Assembly (NCBI RefSeq): GCF_002584985.1
Contig: NZ_NUPZ01000014.1
Location: 1-64,000, forward strand
Length of the DNA: 64,000 nt
Direction: 5' to 3'
Origin: Bacillus sp. AFS029637
Lineage (GTDB): Bacteria > Bacillota > Bacilli > Bacillales > Bacillaceae_G
A model generated the notes under the pieces. The model was not told the DNA's origin. It made no database searches and worked only from the letters and a program-made list of their open reading frames with translations. A program made the position numbers and the translations under genes. Shown here piece by piece: positions 25,771 through 34,870 of this stretch. Position 1 is the first letter of the stretch, and each line of letters opens with the position of its first letter.

Positions 25771-26035
25771 GAATAAACCCTCCTACAAATGTTAAAAAAC
25801 TCTATCTTTAAGAATACTGCTTTTCCTCTATATTTTAAACTTATTGCTCCTAAAAAATAGGCAAAATAAAAATGATTATATTTTCATAAAATTCAGCCAT
25901 GAAATCCAGCTCATTTAAGGGCTTCTCTCTCCTTTAAATGTGACAATTTTATGCGCTGAAGTTTTCTATAGATGCTTTTAAAACTATATATGCTATAGTT
26001 AACGTGTAAAACTATCATTAACTGAGGTGAATAGA

Positions 26036-26779
26036 ATGAGTGAAGCAACAACAACGTTAGATGGCTGGTATTGTTTACATGATTTACGTTCTATTGATTG
26101 GGCTGCATGGAAAACATTATCTAGTGACGAACGCGGACAAGCAGTGTCTGAATTTTTAAATGTCGTTGAAAAATGGAACGAATTAGCTACTGCGAAAAAA
26201 GGCAGTCATGCAATGTATACAGTTGTTGGTCAAAAAGCTGATATTATGCTTATGATTTTACGTCCAACAATGGAAGAGTTAAATGAAATTGAGACAGAAT
26301 TAAATAAAACAACATTAGCTGAATATATGATCCCTGCATATTCTTACGTATCTGTTGTTGAACTAAGCAACTATCTTCCAGCTGATGAGGATCCATATCA
26401 AAATCCACAAATTTTAGCTCGCTTATATCCTGAACTACCGAAAGCAAATCATATTTGCTTCTATCCAATGGATAAGCGTCGCCAAGGTGATGACAACTGG
26501 TACATGCTTCCTATGGAAGAGCGCAAAAAAATGATGTACAGTCACAGCAAGATCGGTCGCCAATACGCAGGTAAAGTACGCCAAGTTATTTCAGGATCTG
26601 TTGGATTCGACGATTTCGAGTGGGGCGTAACATTATTCGCTGACGATGTTCTTCAATTTAAGAAACTTATATATGAAATGCGCTTCGATGAAGTAAGTGC
26701 TCGTTATGGTGAATTTGGAACGTTTTTCGTTGGAAACATCTTACCAGACGAAAAAGTAGAGCAATTTTTACACATATAA
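26036..26779 (+). CDS. hemQ: Coproheme decarboxylase (HemQ)
   Basis: It completes the coproporphyrin-dependent haem pathway by oxidative decarboxylation of coproheme. The 247-residue protein belongs to the chlorite dismutase-like family. It has [16 protein letters not shown] at the N-terminus, [12 protein letters not shown] (catalytic Tyr region), and [21 protein letters not shown] with the haem-ligand His. Start ATG 26036 with GAGGTG 6 nt upstream; the GTG within that site at 26027 would also be in frame. It follows pta divergently, as ywfI does in B. subtilis. A terminator follows. Confidence 0.95.
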   Translation: MSEATTTLDGWYCLHDLRSIDWAAWKTLSSDERGQAVSEFLNVVEKWNELATAKKGSHAMYTVVGQKADIMLMILRPTMEELNEIETELNKTTLAEYMIPAYSYVSVVELSNYLPADEDPYQNPQILARLYPELPKANHICFYPMDKRRQGDDNWYMLPMEERKKMMYSHSKIGRQYAGKVRQVISGSVGFDDFEWGVTLFADDVLQFKKLIYEMRFDEVSARYGEFGTFFVGNILPDEKVEQFLHI

Positions 26780-26784
26780 TAGTG

Positions 26785-26815
26785 AAAAAGGGACGAAATT
26801 CGTTCCTTTTTTTAT
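26785..26815 (+). terminator. Terminator of hemQ
   Basis: AAAAAGGGACGAA and TTCGTTCCTTTTT stem with a T-run. Confidence 0.88.
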
Positions 26816-26968
26816 TTTCCCCTATATTTCTTTGCAAAAACTTCGTTTTTCTGCAAATTTGAACAAAAATCGACAAATCCCTTACAAAATTGTAACCTTT
26901 CTATATCCAAATTCATGCTAAAATAGTACGAGCTATATGCTAATAACGATGCGAAGGTGATAATCTAT

Positions 26969-28243
26969 ATGAAGAAAATCTTGTCTATTTTACTAGCGTT
27001 TCTATTGTCAATTTCTTCCTTAGGAGTAACAACATCCCATGCGGAAGAAAAAATACAAATAGAAGCTGCTGCTGCTCTTCTATTTGATGCAGATACAGGA
27101 AAAATACTGCATGAACAAAACCCAGATGAACTGCTAGCTATTGCTAGTATGTCAAAATTAATTGTTGTTTACGCTATTTTAGAAGCAATTAAAGAAGGTA
27201 AAATTACTTGGGATACGAAAGTAAATATTTCTGATTACGCTTATGACGTCTCACGTAATAATGAATTCTCTAATGTACCATTTGAGAAAGGACGTCAATA
27301 TACAGTAAGAGAATTATATCATTCTATCGTTATCTTCTCTGCAAATGGATCTAGTATTGCTTTAGCAGAACTTCTTGCAGGAAGTGAGAAGAACTTCTTA
27401 AATCTGGCAAATGAACATGCAAAAAAACTAGGGTTAAAGAAATATAAGTTTGTAAACTCTACTGGTTTAAATAATGCTGATTTAAAAGGGAAACATCCTG
27501 AAGGCACTGACCCTACTGGAGAAAACTCTATGTCAGCTCGCGATATGGGTATTCTTTCAAAAACAATTATTACAAAGTATCCGGAAATGCTAGAGGATAC
27601 AAAACAAAGATTTAGAAACTTTCCAGACAATCATCCAAAACCAATTCGTATGGAAAACTGGAACTGGATGTTACCAGGAGCTGCCTTCGCTTATGAAGGT
27701 ACTGATGGTTTAAAAACAGGAAGTTCTGATACAGCTGGATACGGATTTACTATTACTGCAAAACGCGGTGATTTACGCCTTATCTCGGTTATTATTAAAA
27801 CAAAGTCAATGGACGAGCGCTTCACAGAATCTCGTGAATTAATCGAATACGGGTTTAATAACTTTGAAAAACAAAAGCTAAAGGTTGATACAAATAACAC
27901 TCTTCCTGTAGTAAAAGGGAAAGAAGATCAAGTAACGGTTGCTCCTGAGAAAGAAATAACAGTAATCGTGAAAAAAGGTAGCAAAACACCTTATAAAATT
28001 GGGGCCGAAGCAGATAAATCCATTGCTGAAGATGGACATTTAGTTGCTCCAATTAAGAAAGATGCTAAGGTTGGTTCAATCGTTTTAGAATCAACTGATA
28101 ATAAATACGGTTTCTTAGACGGCAGTAACAGTATGAAGGTTACTGCAAAAACGACAGAAGAAGTTGAAAAAGCAAATTGGTTCGTGTTAACGACGCGTTC
28201 AGTTGGTGATTTCTTCTCAGGATTATGGTCTAAAGTGTTTTAA
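26969..28243 (+). CDS. Serine D,D-carboxypeptidase (PBP5/DacA type)
   Basis: This low-mass penicillin-binding protein trims the terminal D-Ala of peptidoglycan pentapeptides. It has 424 residues. The signal peptide is about 1-26 (ends SHA-EE). The peptidase S11 domain has IASMSKLIVVYA (SxxK), FSANGSSIAL (SxN) and DGLKTGSSDTAGYG (KTG), all complete. A PBP5 C-terminal beta domain covers about 300-400, then an amphipathic membrane-anchoring end (NWFVLTTRSVGDFFSGLWSKVF). ATG 26969 with GAAGGTGAT upstream. It is monocistronic, before the spore genes cwlJ-gerQ. Vegetative versus sporulation use is not decidable. Confidence 0.93.
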   Translation: MKKILSILLAFLLSISSLGVTTSHAEEKIQIEAAAALLFDADTGKILHEQNPDELLAIASMSKLIVVYAILEAIKEGKITWDTKVNISDYAYDVSRNNEFSNVPFEKGRQYTVRELYHSIVIFSANGSSIALAELLAGSEKNFLNLANEHAKKLGLKKYKFVNSTGLNNADLKGKHPEGTDPTGENSMSARDMGILSKTIITKYPEMLEDTKQRFRNFPDNHPKPIRMENWNWMLPGAAFAYEGTDGLKTGSSDTAGYGFTITAKRGDLRLISVIIKTKSMDERFTESRELIEYGFNNFEKQKLKVDTNNTLPVVKGKEDQVTVAPEKEITVIVKKGSKTPYKIGAEADKSIAEDGHLVAPIKKDAKVGSIVLESTDNKYGFLDGSNSMKVTAKTTEEVEKANWFVLTTRSVGDFFSGLWSKVF

Positions 28244-28275
28244 TAAAAAAAGCTAGCGTGGGCTAGCTTTTTTTA
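28244..28275 (+). terminator. Terminator of the D,D-carboxypeptidase gene
   Basis: AAAAAAAGCTAGC-N3-GGCTAGCTTTTTTT stem-loop. Beyond it the 311-bp gap holds mainly repeat copy A. Confidence 0.9.
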
Positions 28276-28371
28276 TTTTCCCTTCTACATGTAAAACTTC
28301 GTTTGGTTGTCATATCCGAGTCCTTTTTCTCATACGTATGAACTAGTAATTGTTCCACACTTCATCTAGAA

Positions 28372-28513
28372 ATAAAGTGAAACTTTAATCAGTGGGGTTG
28401 TTCGTCCCCACTGATTATTAGCCTTCACCACTCGGGCGTTTACGGGCAGTTGGATCTCCCGCCCAACCGAATTGTAAGGTAGGAGTCTTACTGCCCGCAA
28501 ATAGCGGGATAAA
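28372..28513 (+). repeat. Structured intergenic repeat, copy A (142 bp)
   Basis: It starts ATAAAGTGAAACTTT and ends GCGGGATAAA. A first stem is TAATCAGTGGGG/CCCCACTGATTA. A second is CGGGCAGT/ACTGCCCG, enclosing GGGCG- and CTCCCGCCC-type blocks. It is the longest copy in the window. It ends 41 bp before the cwlJ start and so lies in the cwlJ promoter zone. Confidence 0.75.
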
Positions 28514-28554
28514 CCTCTTTCTATAGTGCATTCCAAAAAGAGAGGTGGCACATA

Positions 28555-28977
28555 ATGGGTGTTATCGCGTATAACGAAGAAGATGTTAAGTTATTAGCTA
28601 GATTGATGCGTGCTGAAGCCGAAGGAGAAGGGCAACAAGGAATGTTAATGGTCGGAAACGTTGGGGTAAATCGTGTCCGTGGAAATTGTTTAGATTTTAA
28701 AAAAATACGCAATTTACGTCAAATGGTTTACCAAAATCCTGGTGGCTTTGAAGCAACACAAAAAGGATATTTTTATCAACGAGCAAGGGAACAAGATATC
28801 GCCTTAGCTCGGCGAACAATTCAAGGACAGCGCTTTTGGCCCGCTAATTTTTCCTTATGGTTTTTTAGACCAGAAGGCCCTTGCCCACCAACTTGGTATG
28901 ACCAACAAAATTCTGGTCGTTTTAAAAAGCACTGCTTCTTTCAACCATCTGGTGAAGACTGTCCAGGCGTATATTAA
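28555..28977 (+). CDS. cwlJ: Spore cortex-lytic hydrolase CwlJ
   Basis: It degrades spore cortex peptidoglycan during germination, activated by Ca-dipicolinate. The 140-residue SleB-type Hydrolase_2 domain has no signal peptide, as usual for CwlJ, which is made in the mother cell and placed in the coat. It has the catalytic Glu region LMRAEAEGEGQQGM and then GNVGVNRVRGNCLDFKKIRNLRQMV. ATG with AGAGGTGG upstream. It is followed at 27 bp by gerQ, which is needed to localise it, so the two form an operon. Confidence 0.94.
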   Translation: MGVIAYNEEDVKLLARLMRAEAEGEGQQGMLMVGNVGVNRVRGNCLDFKKIRNLRQMVYQNPGGFEATQKGYFYQRAREQDIALARRTIQGQRFWPANFSLWFFRPEGPCPPTWYDQQNSGRFKKHCFFQPSGEDCPGVY

Positions 28978-29004
28978 GCAATGAAAATGAGGAGGGATTT
29001 TTGA

Positions 29005-29433
29005 ATGGCACAGCAACAAAATCCATATTATGGAACAGGTTTTTATCAACCATCTGGAACTTATGCACAACCGCAACAAATGACTCAACAACAACAGCAA
29101 GCGATGCAACAACAAGCGATGCAGCAACAAGCAGCTCAAGCTGCAGTTTCTCAGGGGATGTTACCATTAGAACAATCATACATTGAAAATATCCTTCGTT
29201 TAAACAAGGGTAAGCAAGCTACAGTTGTAATGACTTATGAGCGTGGTAGTTCTCTTGGTACACAATCTTATACAGGTATTATTGAAGCAGCTGGTCGTGA
29301 CCATATCGTTATTAGTGAACCACAATCTGGAAAACGTTATTTACTACTAATGATTTACTTAGATTACGTAGAATTCCCAGAAGAAATTACGTATTTACCT
29401 AGTCAACCAGCAGCTTATGCTCCAAGACCATAA
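29005..29433 (+). CDS. gerQ: Spore coat protein GerQ
   Basis: This coat protein holds CwlJ in the spore. The 142-residue protein has an N-terminal Gln-rich region (about 18-48, blocks of QQQ with AMQQQ repeats) followed by a conserved C-terminal domain (about 50-130: LPLEQSYIENILRLNKGKQ, HIVISEPQSGKRYLLLMIYL, DYVEFPEEITYLPSQ). In B. subtilis, GerQ is crosslinked by the transglutaminase Tgl, and the Gln-rich region offers many acceptors. ATG with GGAGGGA upstream. It is the second gene of the cwlJ operon and is followed by a terminator. Confidence 0.95.
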   Translation: MAQQQNPYYGTGFYQPSGTYAQPQQMTQQQQQAMQQQAMQQQAAQAAVSQGMLPLEQSYIENILRLNKGKQATVVMTYERGSSLGTQSYTGIIEAAGRDHIVISEPQSGKRYLLLMIYLDYVEFPEEITYLPSQPAAYAPRP

Positions 29434-29434
29434 A

Positions 29435-29467
29435 CAAAAGCTGGCATTTGCCAGCTTTTGTTTTTTA
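29435..29467. terminator. Bidirectional terminator, gerQ/ywdK
   Basis: CAAAAGCTGGCA-TT-TGCCAGCTTTTG followed by TTTTTT. Confidence 0.92.
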
Positions 29468-29833
29468 TAATCCTTTTACAACTGCAGTTCCTACTAGAAT
29501 CCACGCTACAATAAATGCGACACCACCAAGAGGTGTAATTGGACCAAAGAACTTAATTCCCGTTGTGCTTAACGCATAAAGGCTACCTGAGAACATAATA
29601 ATCCCAGCTACCATTAGCCAACCAGCAGTAGTTAAAAGTGATGATTGAATCTTATCCATTAATAAAGCAACTACAAACAGTCCACCTGCATGAAACATTT
29701 GATATGTAACGCCTGTTTTCCAAACTTCTAACATTTTTGCAGAAATTTTATTCTCTAAACCGTGTGCTCCAAAGGCCCCTAATGCAACAGATAGCCCCGC
29801 TGCAATACAACCTAATAAAAAGAAAATCTTCAT
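29465..29833 (-). CDS. ywdK: DUF423 membrane protein, YwdK-like
   Basis: A 122-residue protein with four membrane helices (about 2-22, 42-62, 68-90, 98-120) of the DUF423/YwdK/YgdD family, function unknown. GAFGAHGLENKIS after helix 1 is typical. ATG preceded by AAAGGGGAA. It lies downstream of ywdI and the K+ channel gene in the same orientation; the 65-bp gap carries no terminator that I can see. Confidence 0.88.
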   Translation of the reverse strand: MKIFFLLGCIAAGLSVALGAFGAHGLENKISAKMLEVWKTGVTYQMFHAGGLFVVALLMDKIQSSLLTTAGWLMVAGIIMFSGSLYALSTTGIKFFGPITPLGGVAFIVAWILVGTAVVKGL

Positions 29834-29898
29834 CTGAATTCCCCTTTTTTTACTTTTATCATAAGCAATTTTTACATATAATCCAAACTATTTTTCTT

Positions 29899-30186
29899 TT
29901 AAAAATCCAATAAAGAATTACCGTTTGCATCATCTTCTTTTATATATACTGGCTCTGCAGAAACCGACATAATCGGTTGAACGGTTGTCATAGGCTGAGA
30001 TCCGATTATTTGTGACTGAACTTGCGGTTCTCTATACATATTCGAATCCACTTGTTCGTCTAATAATAAATCACATAAAGCACGCACAACTAATAAATGT
30101 TCTTTTGACTTTTGTCCTTCACTACTTTTTGCCTTTGCAATTTCATTTGCCATTTTATTTAAAATCTTGTCGCTCGATATTTGCAT
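29899..30186 (-). CDS. ywdI: YwdI family protein
   Basis: A 95-residue soluble protein of unknown function. The N-terminal helix is MQISSDKILNKMANEIAKA, followed by SEGQKSKEHLLVVRALCDLLL. The C-terminal half is low-complexity (QSQIIGSQPMTTVQPIMS) and probably disordered. ATG with AAGAGGTGAC upstream. It starts 6 bp after the K+ channel gene and so is cotranscribed with it. The name follows similarity to B. subtilis YwdI, also found near ywdJ, ywdK and gerQ. Confidence 0.82.
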   Translation of the reverse strand: MQISSDKILNKMANEIAKAKSSEGQKSKEHLLVVRALCDLLLDEQVDSNMYREPQVQSQIIGSQPMTTVQPIMSVSAEPVYIKEDDANGNSLLDF

Positions 30187-30192
30187 TCCTTG

Positions 30193-31185
30193 TCACCTCT
30201 TACTTTGTAGTTCTTTCTCAAATTGCCCCAGCTTCTCAACTGAACCAAATACTATTATCATATCATGTTCTTGCAGTTTTTCCTGCCCTGTTGGATTATG
30301 TATAATATTCCCATTTCTTAAAATCGCTAAAATGGTCACATCAAATTGATTCCTCACATCACTCTCTAGTAATGATTTACTAGTTAAGATAGAATCTTTT
30401 CCGACTGAAATTTCTTCGATTACAAACGACTGATCTACTCCATACAGTACTGTATCAATATAATGAACTGTTAGCGGATTCGCAATACCTTTTGCAATAT
30501 GAATCCCTGCCATACTAGATGGATTAATAACCTTATTTGCACCAGCACGCTTTAATTTTTCTTCGGTTTCCGGCTTCTCAGCTCTCGCCACAATTTTAAT
30601 TGTATCGTTTAATCCTCTCGCTGTTAATGTAATAAATACATTTTCAGCATCATTCGCTACAATAGCAACTAGACCCGCCGCTTTTGAAATTCCAGCATGA
30701 TGTAACACTTGATCTTCCGTTGCATCCCCATGTACATACAAAAGTTTTTCCTGCTCCAATATACTTTCATCCTTATCCACAACGACAAACGGAATTTCCT
30801 TCTCCTGTAATTCATGTACAACTTGAAGCCCCACTCTACCGCAACCACATACTATAATATGGTTTTGCAACTGTGCTATTTTTTTATCCATCTTCTTCCT
30901 CCGTACTGCATGAAATAGGTTTCCTTCAATAATCATAGCTGCTACTACCCCAATTGCATACGTAACAATACCGACTCCAACAGGAATAATGAGGAGTGCG
31001 AACACTTTCCCCGCCTGCGTTATAGGAACCGCATCTCCGTATCCAACCGTTAATACTGTAATCATCGTCATCCAAAATGCCTGAAACAAACTAATTTCTT
31101 CAATCATCATAAATCCTAGTGTTCCTAGCATTACAACAAAAGTCATACATACAACTGCTATCAATAATTGTTTACGTGCATTCAT
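30193..31185 (-). CDS. Two-helix potassium channel with TrkA-N domain
   Basis: A 330-residue channel subunit. There are two membrane helices with the pore loop TVLTVGYGDAVP between (selectivity filter TVGYGD, about 47-52). A cytoplasmic RCK/TrkA-N NAD-binding domain (IIVCGCGRVGLQVVHEL, GDATEDQVL) and a TrkA-C domain follow. It resembles B. subtilis YugO and the MthK family. The start is uncertain: ATG 31185 is chosen; TTG 31197 in frame adds KHD, and neither has a strong ribosome-binding site. It is divergent from the nucleobase permease. Confidence 0.9.
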   Translation of the reverse strand: MNARKQLLIAVVCMTFVVMLGTLGFMMIEEISLFQAFWMTMITVLTVGYGDAVPITQAGKVFALLIIPVGVGIVTYAIGVVAAMIIEGNLFHAVRRKKMDKKIAQLQNHIIVCGCGRVGLQVVHELQEKEIPFVVVDKDESILEQEKLLYVHGDATEDQVLHHAGISKAAGLVAIVANDAENVFITLTARGLNDTIKIVARAEKPETEEKLKRAGANKVINPSSMAGIHIAKGIANPLTVHYIDTVLYGVDQSFVIEEISVGKDSILTSKSLLESDVRNQFDVTILAILRNGNIIHNPTGQEKLQEHDMIIVFGSVEKLGQFEKELQSKR

Positions 31186-31280
31186 ATCGTGTTTCAACTC
31201 TTTTCTCTATCTACAATCTTTGCCAGTGGAAATGAAATACGTATATACTAGATACGGAATCTATGAAAGAGGTTGATATA

Positions 31281-32564
31281 ATGAAGACATTTCTTTCTGC
31301 CTTACAATGGGCACTATTTATTTTAGCTGGAAGTCTTATTGTACCAATTAGCGTCGCAACTAGTTATGGTCTCGATGGTGCTGAGGCTATCGCGTTTGTA
31401 CAAAGAACATTATTTGTTCTTGGATTTGCCGGCCTACTGCAAGCTATATTTGGACATAAACTTCCTATTCAAGAAGGTCCTGCAGGCCTTTGGTGGGGCA
31501 TTTTTTCCCTTTATTCAAGTTTAGGTGTCGTATTATTTGGATCAAGCAATGAGACACTTAAAGTTCTCGGGTACGCCTTCCTATTAAGCGGAATTATTTG
31601 CATTCTTCTTAGCGTTTTTGGACTTATTGATAAACTCGTTCGCTATTTTACACCAACAGTCATCGGAACGTATCTATTTCTTCTTGTCACGCAACTTAGT
31701 GGCTCCTTCTTAAAAGGAATGTTTGGCCTCGATGGAAAACATACAGAAATACAACCTAACGTATTTATTCTTTCACTTATTGTTATTTTACTATCCTTTT
31801 TCATTATGAAGCTACCTATTATTGGACAATACTCTGTTCTTTTCAGTATTGTTTGTGGCTGGATATTATTCGCATGCTTCGGATTATCTAATCCAATAAC
31901 ACCTGTGACAGACATAATACGTCTTCCTTCTCTATTTGTTTTCGGAATGCCTCGCATTGAATGGAATATGGCAATTACAGTCGTTTTCGTCACGTTACTC
32001 CTTCTAACAAATATGTTAGCAAGTATTCGTGTTGTACAGAGGGTTGTTTCTAAGTACGAAGAAAATCCAGCTGAAAATCGCTTCAAACAAGCAGGCATTA
32101 TAACAGGAATAAACCAATTGCTAGGCGGTCTATTTTCAGCTATTGGGCCTGTCGCCATTTCTGGATCAGCTGGGTTTATTGCAACGACTAATATTTATAA
32201 ACGACTCCCATTTATGTTAGGATCAAGCTTTATTATTTTAATTAGCATATTCCCAAAGATCACTTCATTCTTTGCAGCAATCCCAGTTGCAGTCGGATAC
32301 GCTGCCATTTACCCTGTATTCGCAAGTATGATTGGTCTCGCTTTTCGTGAATATGACACTGTACAAAATAAAGAACGATTATTTAAAGTAGCCGGTCTTT
32401 CCATCTTCACCGGGGTAGGCGTTATGTTCGTCCCAGCAGGAGCATTTTCTACGCTCCCACCATTTCTAGCATCATTTTTAAGTAACGGTCTCGTTCTTGG
32501 ATCTGTAATGGCTATCTTACTGGAAATACTATTTTCTCGTTCTAACGAAAAACAACTATCGTAA
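31281..32564 (+). CDS. ywdJ: Purine/pyrimidine permease, YwdJ-like
   Basis: A 427-residue nucleobase cation symporter-2 family protein (uracil/xanthine permease type) with about 12 to 14 membrane segments. The quasi-conserved NCS2 motif region appears as GPVAISGSAGFIATTN (about 290) and FAAIPVAVGYAAIYPVFASM. The substrate is not deducible. The start is ATG 31281 with AAAGAGG upstream; an ATG six codons earlier lacks a site. No purine riboswitch is seen in the short leader. Confidence 0.88.
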   Translation: MKTFLSALQWALFILAGSLIVPISVATSYGLDGAEAIAFVQRTLFVLGFAGLLQAIFGHKLPIQEGPAGLWWGIFSLYSSLGVVLFGSSNETLKVLGYAFLLSGIICILLSVFGLIDKLVRYFTPTVIGTYLFLLVTQLSGSFLKGMFGLDGKHTEIQPNVFILSLIVILLSFFIMKLPIIGQYSVLFSIVCGWILFACFGLSNPITPVTDIIRLPSLFVFGMPRIEWNMAITVVFVTLLLLTNMLASIRVVQRVVSKYEENPAENRFKQAGIITGINQLLGGLFSAIGPVAISGSAGFIATTNIYKRLPFMLGSSFIILISIFPKITSFFAAIPVAVGYAAIYPVFASMIGLAFREYDTVQNKERLFKVAGLSIFTGVGVMFVPAGAFSTLPPFLASFLSNGLVLGSVMAILLEILFSRSNEKQLS

Positions 32565-32608
32565 ATTGGAAAACTTCCATTATTGCACTCTACCTATAGA
32601 GTTGTTAC

Positions 32609-32647
32609 GATAAATTATCATGAGCAATACGCTCGTGATAATTTATC
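32609..32647 (+). terminator. Long hairpin after the permease gene
   Basis: GATAAATTATCATGAGC and GCTCGTGATAATTTATC form a 17-bp stem with one G-T pair and a five-base loop, followed only by TACTTCTTTCT. It may be a weak terminator or an unrelated inverted repeat. Confidence 0.55.
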
Positions 32648-32741
32648 TACTTCTTTCTGAAGAAGTTCGATACCTTACTATTATTCCTTAACATCTTCAT
32701 GAACATGTATTTCTATTTAAGTAAAGAAGGGAATTTTCGAT

Positions 32742-33563
32742 ATGACTTATAAAATGATTGTTTTAGATTTAGATGATACTTTATTACGCGATGACCATAC
32801 CATTTCACCTCGTACGAAAGAGGCTTTAATGACAGCACAAGAGCAAGGAATAAAAGTTGTACTTGCTTCTGGACGTCCAACATTCGCAATGCGTGCAATT
32901 GCAAAAGAATTACATTTAGAGGAATACGGCAGTTTTATTCTTTCATTTAACGGTGCAAAGATTATTAACTGTAAAACAGATGAAGAATTATTTAGTAGTA
33001 CGTTATCTCCTGAAATCGTTCACAGCTTATATGATATTAGTAAAGAAGAAAATGTATGGATTCACACATATATTGGTGATGATATTATAACTGAGGAAAA
33101 TAACTCTTATACAGAAATTGAAGGTCAAATTACTGGTATGCCAATCGTAGAAGTAAATAACCTGAAAGAAGCTGTACAACAACCAGTTGTAAAAGTACTA
33201 ATGGTAGAAAATCCAGAACACTTACAAGCTGTAGAAACAAAACTACAAAAACAACTAGAAGGCCAATTAAGCGTTATGCGTTCAAAACCATTCTTCTTAG
33301 AATTTACTGAGGCTGGTGTTACAAAAGGAACAAGCTTAAATCAATTAATTCAAACTCTAGGTATTGAACGTGAAGAGGTTATCGCCATGGGCGATAGTTA
33401 TAACGACCAAGCGATGATTGAATTTGCAGGTCTTGGTGTTGCAATGGGAAATGCACCTGACGATATTAAAGAAATCGCAAACTACGTAACAGATACAAAT
33501 ATGAATGATGGCGTTGCAAAAGTTGTAGAGAAATTTGTGCTAAAAAGCGAAGCACTTGTTTAA
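32742..33563 (+). CDS. Cof-type HAD phosphatase
   Basis: A 273-residue HAD-superfamily IIB hydrolase. Motif I is IVLDLDDTLLRDD (DxD nucleophile), motif II is LASGRPTFA, and motifs III/IV are MGDSYNDQAMIEFAGLGVAMGNAPDDIKEIA. A C2-type cap lies at about 85-190. Members dephosphorylate sugar phosphates or flavin and PLP intermediates; the substrate is open. ATG with AAGAAGGGA upstream. It is a single-gene unit with a strong terminator. Confidence 0.92.
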   Translation: MTYKMIVLDLDDTLLRDDHTISPRTKEALMTAQEQGIKVVLASGRPTFAMRAIAKELHLEEYGSFILSFNGAKIINCKTDEELFSSTLSPEIVHSLYDISKEENVWIHTYIGDDIITEENNSYTEIEGQITGMPIVEVNNLKEAVQQPVVKVLMVENPEHLQAVETKLQKQLEGQLSVMRSKPFFLEFTEAGVTKGTSLNQLIQTLGIEREEVIAMGDSYNDQAMIEFAGLGVAMGNAPDDIKEIANYVTDTNMNDGVAKVVEKFVLKSEALV

Positions 33564-33576
33564 TATTTTCATTCAC

Positions 33577-33614
33577 AAAACCTATTTGAAGTCAAATACT
33601 TCAAATAGGTTTTT
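33577..33614 (+). terminator. Terminator of the HAD phosphatase gene
   Basis: AAAACCTATTTGAAGT-N4-ACTTCAAATAGGTTTT, a 16-bp perfect stem. Confidence 0.93.
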
Positions 33615-33772
33615 ATTTAATTCCCAATGTTTTTGTGACTATATTTCGAACTTTGTACTATTCTCGTAGTGTAAACTTTCTTTTTGTATATAATGGAACA
33701 AAATAGACTATTTTATTTTGAAAAAGAATACAAATTTACTATATACAAGCATATATTAAAGGAGGCTACTTC

Positions 33773-34066
33773 ATGTTATCTACACCAATCGGACGCTTAA
33801 GAGCAATCGGCTTAATCGAAGGTATTTCTTTCCTATTACTATTATTTGTAGCAATGCCATTAAAATATTTCGCAGGATTTGCAACAGCTGTTAAAATTAC
33901 AGGCATGGCTCATGGTGTGTTATTTATTCTATTCATCTTTGCGTTAATCCAAGTAACAATCGTACACCGTAAATCAATTTTATGGGCACTTGGGGCATTC
34001 ATTTCCTCAGTTATCCCATTCGGTACATTTGTACTAGATGCAAAACTAAAAAATGAACAACAATAA
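33773..34066 (+). CDS. DUF3817 small membrane protein
   Basis: A 97-residue protein with three hydrophobic helices (about 13-33, 42-62, 70-90) and the DUF3817 pattern RLRAIGLIEGISFLLLLFVAMPLKYF, then GMAHGVLFILFIFAL. Family members are small integral membrane proteins without a known role. ATG with AAAGGAGG upstream. Monocistronic, with a terminator directly after. Confidence 0.88.
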   Translation: MLSTPIGRLRAIGLIEGISFLLLLFVAMPLKYFAGFATAVKITGMAHGVLFILFIFALIQVTIVHRKSILWALGAFISSVIPFGTFVLDAKLKNEQQ

Positions 34067-34067
34067 C

Positions 34068-34101
34068 AAAAAGGTAGTTAACGACTGTTAACTACCTTTT
34101 C
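34068..34101 (+). terminator. Terminator of the DUF3817 gene
   Basis: AAAAAGGTAGTTAAC and GTTAACTACCTTTT stem. Confidence 0.9.
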
Positions 34102-34103
34102 TA

Positions 34104-34177
34104 TTTATTCCGCTATTTGTGGGCTAATAATTAGTAGGGGGATAAACACCCCCCTACTAATTAAAATTTCACTTTAT
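34104..34177 (-). repeat. Structured intergenic repeat, copy C (74 bp)
   Basis: Read on the minus strand it starts ATAAAGTGAAATTTT and ends GCGGAATAAA. The central stem is TTAGTAGGGGG/CCCCCTACTAA. It lies between the converging DUF3817 and ung genes and overlaps the last four bases of ung. Confidence 0.75.
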
Positions 34178-34851
34178 AAATTTGGAATTTCCCAATCAAT
34201 TTCTCTTCCGCCCATATTAGCTAAAATTGTATTTACTTTAGAGTATGGCTTACTACCAAAGAAACCTCGTCTTGCTGATAATGGACTTGGATGGACGGAT
34301 TCAATAATATGATGATTCGTATTCGTAATTAACTTCTTCTTCGCCTGTGCGTGGCGTCCCCACAATATGAAGATAACTGGTTTTTCACGCGCATTCAGCA
34401 GTTCAATCACACGATCTGTGAAATGCTCCCACCCTTTTCCTTTATGAGAATTTGCTTCACCTTGACGAACCGTTAATACAGTATTTAATAATAAAACGCC
34501 TTGCTCTGCCCATTTTACTAAATAACCGTTATTCGGAATGTCATAACCATACTCATCTCGAAGTTCTTTATACATATTTAACAACGACGGTGGCGTTTTA
34601 ACACCCGGTTGTACAGAAAAACTTAAACCATGTGCTTGATTCGGTCCATGATAGGGATCTTGTCCCAAAATAACAACCTTCGTATTTTCATAACTCGTAT
34701 ACGCTAGAGCATTAAATATATCTTCTACTTTTGGATAAACAACATGTGTGCTATATTCTTCTTTCAAAAAATTAGCTAAAGTACGATAGTATTCTTTCTC
34801 AAATTCTGTTGCCAATAATGGTCCCCAATCATTCTTTAAAACATTTTCCAT
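34174..34851 (-). CDS. ung: Uracil-DNA glycosylase
   Basis: It excises uracil from DNA in base excision repair. At 225 residues it is a family 1 UDG with [18 protein letters not shown] (water-activating Asp), LLLNTVLTV (uracil-binding Asn) and [13 protein letters not shown] (DNA-intercalating leucine loop). ATG with GGAAG upstream. It lies 19 bp after an ABC permease gene on the same strand, so it may be read as the last gene of that operon. In B. subtilis, ung is ywdG, in the same neighbourhood. Confidence 0.96.
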   Translation of the reverse strand: MENVLKNDWGPLLATEFEKEYYRTLANFLKEEYSTHVVYPKVEDIFNALAYTSYENTKVVILGQDPYHGPNQAHGLSFSVQPGVKTPPSLLNMYKELRDEYGYDIPNNGYLVKWAEQGVLLLNTVLTVRQGEANSHKGKGWEHFTDRVIELLNAREKPVIFILWGRHAQAKKKLITNTNHHIIESVHPSPLSARRGFFGSKPYSKVNTILANMGGREIDWEIPNL

Positions 34852-34870
34852 GCCTTCACTTCCTGTCCAA

